Positions 59,456 through 64,000 of a stretch of DNA of 64,000 nt are shown here, piece by piece (position 1 is the stretch's first letter; every line of letters starts with the position of its first letter). The translations under genes and the position numbers were made by a program. The notes under the pieces are model-generated. The model ran no database searches. It worked only from the letters and a program-made list of their open reading frames with translations, and had not been told where the DNA came from. Where the stretch lies: NCBI RefSeq assembly GCF_041435015.1, contig NZ_CP107989.1:8060001-8124000 (forward strand), in the 5' to 3' direction. Source of the DNA: Streptomyces canus (GTDB lineage: Bacteria > Actinomycetota > Actinomycetes > Streptomycetales > Streptomycetaceae).

Positions 59456-60142
59456 ATGCCCACGTTGATCCTTGTCAGGCACGGACGATCCACCGCGAAC
59501 ACCGAGGGGCTGCTCGCCGGGTGGACGCCCGGGGTGGCCCTCGACGAGCGCGGCACCGCACAGGCCGCCTCGCTGCCCGGACGGCTCGAAGGAGTGCCGA
59601 TCTCCGAGGTCGTCGCCAGCCCCCTCCAGCGCTGTCAGGAAACGATTCAGCCGCTGCTCGACGCCCGGCCCGGCCTCCCGGCGCACAGCGAGGAACGCAT
59701 CGGGGAGTGCCACTACGGCGACTGGTCCGGCCGCAAGCTCGCGGAGCTGGGTGACGAGCCGCTCATGGAGGTCGTCCAGGCGCATCCGTCGGCCGCCGCG
59801 TTTCCCGGCGGTGAGTCCATGCGAGCGATGCAGACGCGCGCGGCGGAGGCCGTACGCGAGTGGAACGCGCGCGTGGAGCGCGACCACGGAGCCGACGCCG
59901 TCTATCTGATGTGCTCGCACGGCGACATCATCAAGTCGCTCGTCGCGGACGCACTGGGTCTTCATCTCGACCTCTTCCAGAGGATCTCTGTCGAACCGTG
60001 TTCCATCACTGTCATCCGATACACACGTCTGCGGCCGTTTCTCGTCCGCCTCGGCGACACCGGTGACTTCGCGTCCCTCGTGCCGCGAGAGGGGGCCGCG
60101 GGCGGTGACGCCGCGGTCGGTGGTGGTGCGGGCGCACCGTGA
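59456..60142 (+). CDS. Histidine phosphatase-superfamily protein (MSMEG_4193-like)
   Basis: A 228-residue phosphoglycerate mutase-fold phosphatase. The catalytic motif is LVRHGRST at residues 6-13 (His9), and further active-site residues appear in ECHYGDWSG and in MCSHGDIIKS (second His). It belongs to the actinobacterial MSMEG_4193 group as I recall it. It is the first gene of a unit with DUF3090 and SCO1664-family genes and mshC, so a mycothiol-linked substrate, such as an inositol or glucosamine phosphate, is worth considering. That is inference. ATG 59456 is chosen because the RHG motif follows directly. Confidence 0.88.
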   Translation: MPTLILVRHGRSTANTEGLLAGWTPGVALDERGTAQAASLPGRLEGVPISEVVASPLQRCQETIQPLLDARPGLPAHSEERIGECHYGDWSGRKLAELGDEPLMEVVQAHPSAAAFPGGESMRAMQTRAAEAVREWNARVERDHGADAVYLMCSHGDIIKSLVADALGLHLDLFQRISVEPCSITVIRYTRLRPFLVRLGDTGDFASLVPREGAAGGDAAVGGGAGAP

Positions 60143-60229
60143 TCGTCGGGCGCAGTAGGGTGAAGCGGTTCACACAAGCGCGTTCACGCATGGACGTTCC
60201 CGTACTCACGAATCCAATGGAGACAGGAC

Positions 60230-60820
60230 GTGTCCCGTCAGGTGTTCCTCTATGACCCGCCGGACCGCTTCGTGGCCGGCACGGTCGGACTGCCCGGGCG
60301 CCGTACGTTCTTCCTCCAGGCCACGGCCGGCCCCCGAGTGACCAGCGTGGCCCTGGAGAAGACGCAGGTGGCCGCTCTCGCCGAGCGGATGGAAGAACTC
60401 CTCGACGAGGTCGTGCGCCGCAGCGGCGGCAGCGCCCCGGTGCCGGCGGTGTCGCCCACCGAGGTCGCCGACACCGCCCCCCTCGACACTCCCATCGAGG
60501 AGGAGTTCCGGGTCGGCACCATGGCCCTCGCCTGGGACGGCGAGGAGCAGCGCATGATCGTCGAGGCGCAGGCCCTCGTGGAGCTGGAGGCCGAATCCGA
60601 GGAGGACCTCGCCGAGGCCGAGGAGAAACTCCTCCAGGACGAGGAGAACGGCCCCCCGATGCTGCGGGTCCGGCTCACCGGCGCGCAGGCCAGGGCCTTC
60701 GCCAAGCGTGCCCTGGACGTCGTCAACGCCGGGCGGCCGCCGTGCCCGCTGTGCAGCCTCCCGCTCGACCCGGAAGGACACGTATGTCCGCGCCAGAACG
60801 GATACCGCCGCGGAGCGTGA
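60230..60820 (+). CDS. DUF3090 family protein
   Basis: A 196-residue protein with the DUF3090 signature: VSRQVFLYDPPDRFVAGTVG at the start, GRRTFFLQA, EEEFRVGTMALAWD in the middle, and a C-terminal zinc-like motif CPLCSLPLDPEGHVCPRQNGY. The function is unknown. The family is almost confined to actinobacteria and regularly sits beside the SCO1664-type kinase-like gene, which it overlaps here by 37 bp. GTG 60230 has GGAGACAG upstream. The C-terminal cysteines could bind zinc. Confidence 0.9.
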   Translation: MSRQVFLYDPPDRFVAGTVGLPGRRTFFLQATAGPRVTSVALEKTQVAALAERMEELLDEVVRRSGGSAPVPAVSPTEVADTAPLDTPIEEEFRVGTMALAWDGEEQRMIVEAQALVELEAESEEDLAEAEEKLLQDEENGPPMLRVRLTGAQARAFAKRALDVVNAGRPPCPLCSLPLDPEGHVCPRQNGYRRGA

Positions 60821-61602
60821 CCACGGCAGAGCTGCTCGCCAGAGGTGAGCTGACGGTTCGCGGACAGATCCGCGAAGCGTCCAACGCGGTGCTGCACTGT
60901 TCCGTCTCCCACGACGGACAGGAGGCCCTCTGCGTCTACAAGCCGGTCCGCGGCGAGAGGCCCCTCTGGGACTTCCCGGACGGCACCCTCGCCCAGCGCG
61001 AGGTCGCAGCGTACGAGGTGTCCGAGGCGACCGGCTGGGGGCTGGTCCCGCCCACCGTGCTGCGGGACGGACCCTACGGCGAGGGCATGTGCCAGTTGTG
61101 GATCGAGGGCGTGCCGGGCAGCGAACTGCTCGCCCTGGTCGACGCCGAGGAACCCGAACCCGGCTGGAGGGCCATCGGCCTCGCCGAGGTCGACGAAGGC
61201 AGGACCGCGCTCCTGGTGCACGCGGACGACGAGCGGCTGCGCCGGCTCGCGGTCCTCGACGCGGTGATCAACAACGCGGACCGCAAGGGCGGCCACCTGC
61301 TGCCCGCCGAGGGCGGCCGTCTCTACGGCATCGACCACGGAGTGACCTTCAACACCGAGAACAAGCTCCGCACGCTCCTGTGGGGCTGGGCCGGGGAACC
61401 CCTGACGGGAGAGGCGGTCGAGGTCCTCAAGGGCCTCAGGGAGACGCTCGGCCCCTCGGGAGCGCTCGCCCGGCGTCTCGCCGTACTGATCACGGCCGCC
61501 GAGCTCGACGCCACACGCGCGCGTGTCGACGCGCTGCTGGACTCCGGGAAGCACCCGGAACCGAGCGGTGAGTGGCCGGCCATTCCCTGGCCGCCCGTTT
61601 AG
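60784..61602 (+). CDS. SCO1664-family protein with PI3/4-kinase-like fold
   Basis: A 272-residue protein. It has an N-lobe with a conserved lysine (LCVYKPVRGERPLWDF), a catalytic loop VINNADRKGGHLL and a metal motif YGIDHGVTFN, which together match the PI3/4-kinase-like (HipA/PI4K) catalytic core. The whole corresponds to the family named after SCO1664. Whether it is an active kinase and what it phosphorylates are unknown. ATG 60784 has GGAAGGA upstream and lies within the DUF3090 gene. mshC starts 101 bp downstream, so a role near mycothiol metabolism is suggested by context only. Confidence 0.9.
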   Translation: MSAPERIPPRSVTTAELLARGELTVRGQIREASNAVLHCSVSHDGQEALCVYKPVRGERPLWDFPDGTLAQREVAAYEVSEATGWGLVPPTVLRDGPYGEGMCQLWIEGVPGSELLALVDAEEPEPGWRAIGLAEVDEGRTALLVHADDERLRRLAVLDAVINNADRKGGHLLPAEGGRLYGIDHGVTFNTENKLRTLLWGWAGEPLTGEAVEVLKGLRETLGPSGALARRLAVLITAAELDATRARVDALLDSGKHPEPSGEWPAIPWPPV

Positions 61603-61703
61603 CAGCACACTGCACACAGGCCCGTACCGCGCAAGAAGGCCTTACCGGCCATCCGGCCCGGTCCGGTTCGTATACGGAACATCCGTCCGGTTAGGCTCAT
61701 GAC

Positions 61704-62933
61704 ATGCATGCCTGGCCCGCTTCCGAGGTCCCCGCCCTGCCTGGTCAGGGCCGCGACCTGAGGATCCACGACACCGCGACCGGTGGCTTGGTCTCCCTCG
61801 ACCCCGGTCCCGTCGCCCGTCTCTACGTCTGCGGCATCACGCCGTACGACGCCACCCACATAGGGCACGCGGCGACCTACAACGCGTTCGACCTCGTGCA
61901 GCGCGTGTGGCTCGACACCAAGCGCCAGGTGCACTACGTCCAGAACGTCACCGACATCGACGACCCGCTCCTCGAGCGCGCCGAGCGGGACAGCCTCGAC
62001 TGGGCCGCCCTCGCCGAGAAGGAGACGGCCCTCTTCCGCGAGGACATGACCGCCCTGCGGATGCTGCCCCCGCAGCACTACATCGGCGCGGTCGAGGCGA
62101 TACCCGGGATCGTGCCGCTCGTCGAGCGGCTGCGGGACGCCGGTGCCGCGTACGAGCTCGAAGGGGACGTGTACTTCTCCGTCGAGTCCGACCCGAACTT
62201 CGGCAAGGTCTCGAACCTCGACGCGGCCGCCATGCGGCTGCTGTCCGCCGAGCGCGGCGGCGACCCGGACCGTCCGGGCAAGAAGAACCCGCTGGACCCG
62301 ATGCTGTGGATGGCCGCCCGTGAGGGCGAGCCCAGCTGGGACGGCGCTTCGCTCGGCCGGGGACGCCCCGGCTGGCACATCGAGTGCGTCGCGATCGCCC
62401 TGGACCACCTCGGCATGACCTTCGACGTCCAGGGCGGCGGCTCCGACCTCGCCTTCCCGCACCACGAGATGGGCGCCTCCCACGCCCAGGTGCTGACCGG
62501 CGAGTTCCCCATGGCCAAGGCGTACGTCCACGCCGGCATGGTCGCCCTCGACGGCGAGAAGATGTCCAAGTCCAAGGGCAACCTGGTCTTCGTGTCGCAG
62601 CTGCGGCGCGAGGGTGTCGATCCCGCCGCCATCCGCCTGGCGCTGCTCGCCCACCACTACCGGGCCGACTGGGAGTGGACCGACCATGTCCTCCAGGACG
62701 CCGTGGACCGGCTGGGCCGCTGGCGTGCCGCCGTCTCCCGGCCCGACGGTCCGTCCGCCGAGAGGCTCGTCGAGGAGATCCGCGAGGCCCTCGCGAACGA
62801 CCTGGACGCCCCCACCGCGCTGGCCGCCGTCGACCGTTGGGCCGCCGCGCAGGAGGAGCGGGGCGGAGCCGACATGGGCGCGCCCGGCGTCGTGACACGT
62901 GCGGTGGACGCGCTGCTCGGCGTCGCGCTGTAA
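61704..62933 (+). CDS. mshC: Mycothiol ligase MshC
   Basis: A 409-residue enzyme joining cysteine to GlcN-inositol with ATP, the third step of mycothiol biosynthesis. It derives from cysteinyl-tRNA synthetase: the zinc/cysteine site lies in [17 protein letters not shown] (which includes the HIGH-like motif THIGH), with [15 protein letters not shown] further on and KMSKSKGN as the class I ATP motif. It lacks the tRNA-binding C-terminus. The domain pattern and length match MshC rather than CysS. A perfect terminator follows at 62944-62981. Confidence 0.96.
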   Translation: MHAWPASEVPALPGQGRDLRIHDTATGGLVSLDPGPVARLYVCGITPYDATHIGHAATYNAFDLVQRVWLDTKRQVHYVQNVTDIDDPLLERAERDSLDWAALAEKETALFREDMTALRMLPPQHYIGAVEAIPGIVPLVERLRDAGAAYELEGDVYFSVESDPNFGKVSNLDAAAMRLLSAERGGDPDRPGKKNPLDPMLWMAAREGEPSWDGASLGRGRPGWHIECVAIALDHLGMTFDVQGGGSDLAFPHHEMGASHAQVLTGEFPMAKAYVHAGMVALDGEKMSKSKGNLVFVSQLRREGVDPAAIRLALLAHHYRADWEWTDHVLQDAVDRLGRWRAAVSRPDGPSAERLVEEIREALANDLDAPTALAAVDRWAAAQEERGGADMGAPGVVTRAVDALLGVAL

Positions 62934-62943
62934 GGCGGTACGC

Positions 62944-62981
62944 AAAGGGGCGCTTCCTCCGCGGTGAGGAAGCGCCCCTTT
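62944..62981. terminator. Terminator between mshC and the Gln-rich gene
   Basis: AAAGGGGCGCTTCCTC pairs perfectly with GAGGAAGCGCCCCTTT (16 bp) around a 6-nt loop, giving T or A tracts on both strands. It can serve both convergent genes. Confidence 0.93.
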
Positions 62982-62997
62982 GTCTTTCGGCCGCCGG

Positions 62998-63567
62998 TCA
63001 GATCCGCTGGATCCGCACGCTGCGCAGGACGTTCGGGGACTGGGCGTCCCAGATGCCGATCACCTGGTGACCGAACGCGAAGGCCTCCTGGATCTGCTGG
63101 TGGATCTGCGGGCTCGGGTTGTTCAGGACCCGGAACTGGTTGTTGATGCGCAGGAAGACCTGCTGGGGCTGGCCCTGGAGCGGGTGCACGATGTCGATGA
63201 AGCCGTTCGCCACACCGGAGGCGAGGGCCTGCGCCTGCACCTGCTGGACGATCTGCTGGACCACCTGCTGCGCGAGCTGCGTCAGCTCCTGCTGCACCTG
63301 ACGCTCCTGCTGCTGCGCCTGCTGGTCCTGCTGCGGTGCCTGCCCGAAGGGCTGCTGCTGATGTTGCTGGCCGCTCAGCTGCTGCAACAGCTGCTGGAAC
63401 GGCTGCTGCTGACCGAGCTGCTGGAGCTGCTCCATGGAGCCGGCACCCATGCCGAAGCCCTGCTGGCCGCCCTGCGGTCCGAAGCCCTGCTGCTGGTAGG
63501 GCGAGGTCGTCGGGAACTGCTGACCCTCTTGCTGTCCCTGCCGGCCCATCTGCGGGGTGATGCTCAT
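62998..63567 (-). CDS. Glutamine-rich protein with C-terminal domain shared with its neighbour
   Basis: A 189-residue protein of which 59 residues are Gln. Residues 1 to about 120 are low-complexity Gln/Gly/Phe/Pro sequence with heptad-like Gln blocks and a coiled segment (TQLAQQVVQQIVQQVQAQAL). The last 60 residues form a compact domain (VFLRINNQFRVLNNPSPQIH, then AFAFGHQVIGIWD). The same pattern ends the neighbouring protein at 63617. I do not know the function. Its prion-like composition and lack of a signal suggest a cytoplasmic, possibly assembling protein. ATG 63567 follows GGAAGGTGACATCCGC. Confidence 0.85.
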   Translation of the reverse strand: MSITPQMGRQGQQEGQQFPTTSPYQQQGFGPQGGQQGFGMGAGSMEQLQQLGQQQPFQQLLQQLSGQQHQQQPFGQAPQQDQQAQQQERQVQQELTQLAQQVVQQIVQQVQAQALASGVANGFIDIVHPLQGQPQQVFLRINNQFRVLNNPSPQIHQQIQEAFAFGHQVIGIWDAQSPNVLRSVRIQRI

Positions 63568-63616
63568 GCGGATGTCACCTTCCGTTTGATGTGACGGGAC
63601 GTGCCGTGCCGGACCG

Positions 63617-64000
63617 TCAGCCGGTGATCACCAGGCCGACGATCTCGTCGTCCGAGAACCACACCCGGACGTCGGGCCGTCCACCCGCGAAGGCGGTGTG
63701 GACCGCCTGCCTGATCTCGGGGGACGGGTGGTTGAGGTTGCGCCAGGCACCGGCCACGAACAGGCGCAGGCGCGGCGGGAGTTCACGGGGTAAGGGCAGA
63801 AGCTCGTCCCAGTACCTTTCAGCCTGGCCCGAGCCGACGGCCTCCGGCAGCAGCCGGGTGACCGCCGCCTTGATGTCGGGACGGTTGCCGATCCGCTGCG
63901 AGGCGGGACGGCCGGGTGCGTCCTGCTGCGGGGAGCCCGTGGCGCGCAGCACCGTACGGGCGCGCTCCGGGGACATCGGCGGCTGGCCGGCCGCCTTGAG
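63617..64000 (-). CDS. Protein with the same C-terminal domain as the Gln-rich protein (5' end beyond window)
   Basis: The frame runs from the right edge to a stop at 63617, so the gene is partial. An internal ATG at 63976 is unlikely to be the true start because the frame stays open to 64000. The visible 128 residues include a helical region (RPDIKAAVTRLLPEAVGSGQ, RYWDELLPLPRELPPRLR) and a C-terminal domain LFVAGAWRNLNHPSPEIRQ, AFAGGRPDVRVWFSDDE. This aligns with the end of the Gln-rich protein (LNxPSPxI, AFAxG, W+D). Function is unknown. Confidence 0.78.
   Translation of the reverse strand, partial: LKAAGQPPMSPERARTVLRATGSPQQDAPGRPASQRIGNRPDIKAAVTRLLPEAVGSGQAERYWDELLPLPRELPPRLRLFVAGAWRNLNHPSPEIRQAVHTAFAGGRPDVRVWFSDDEIVGLVITG

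Noticed and set aside
1..64000. Insertion sequences or phage genes
   Set aside because: No transposase or phage motif was seen in any convincing frame, and no long terminal inverted repeats were recognised by eye.

Overview
The window is very GC-rich, densely packed chromosomal DNA from an actinomycete, almost certainly Streptomyces. Supporting evidence: strong third-position GC bias, many GTG starts, two chaplin genes (aerial-hypha surface proteins), the mycothiol ligase gene mshC, a SoxR with its [2Fe-2S] cysteine cluster, an F420-type luciferase-fold oxidoreductase, and many TetR regulators with palindromic operators. From memory, soxR, gntR/gntK, chpH/chpC and mshC also lie near each other in S. 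coelicolor (about SCO1663-SCO1697), so this looks like conserved core chromosome. I found no transposase, integrase, phage or CRISPR feature.

Layout. 1-7 kb: tail of a TetR gene, a molybdopterin oxidoreductase, a citrate transporter, an MFS exporter, and a secreted protein overlapping a class F sortase gene. 7-9.5 kb: an orphan sugar-type ABC ATPase, a 44-bp tandem repeat array and a DUF3574 protein. 9.6-21 kb: oxidative and acyl-CoA metabolism (aldehyde dehydrogenase, alcohol dehydrogenase, MHS transporter, acyl-CoA dehydrogenase, MaoC hydratase, BKACE enzyme) with ArsR, TetR and SoxR regulators. 21-27 kb: penicillin-acylase-type amidohydrolase, an alpha/beta hydrolase and a DUF1343 muramidase. 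27-32.4 kb: an SDR/acyl-CoA synthetase/TetR operon converging on an acyl-CoA dehydrogenase/phosphotransferase operon. 32.4-38.4 kb: a His-rich protein, an NmrA pseudogene, two DUF202 proteins, a Nudix hydrolase, a DMT transporter and an APC permease. 38.4-43 kb: a YedY-like molybdoenzyme with a cytochrome b subunit, and gluconate uptake genes with their regulator. 43-48.5 kb: a three-gene overlapping unit made of a Pls/PosA-type single-module NRPS, an M1 aminopeptidase and a SEC-C protein. 48.7-52.7 kb: tRNA-Leu, an M20 peptidase and chaplins. 52.7-64 kb: a RecD2-like protein with degenerate ATPase motifs, redox enzymes, a ferritin-like protein, CorA, the mycothiol-linked operon ending in mshC, and two proteins sharing a C-terminal domain.

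How it works together. Three palindromic operator families recur: ATACCGACCGGTCGGTAT-like (four sites), AAACTAGC-N3-GCTAGTTT-like (two sites) and CTAAGCG-N2-CGCTTAG-like (two sites). Each lies at promoters of acyl-CoA, aldehyde or transport genes, and each family has a TetR gene beside at least one of its sites. The window therefore looks like a nested set of local TetR regulons for carboxylic-acid catabolism.

The most interesting locus is the Pls-like synthetase. By hand alignment its adenylation domain has a lysine-like specificity code, and it is translationally coupled to an aminopeptidase. That is the architecture expected of a poly- or oligo-(amino acid) maker with its own trimming enzyme.
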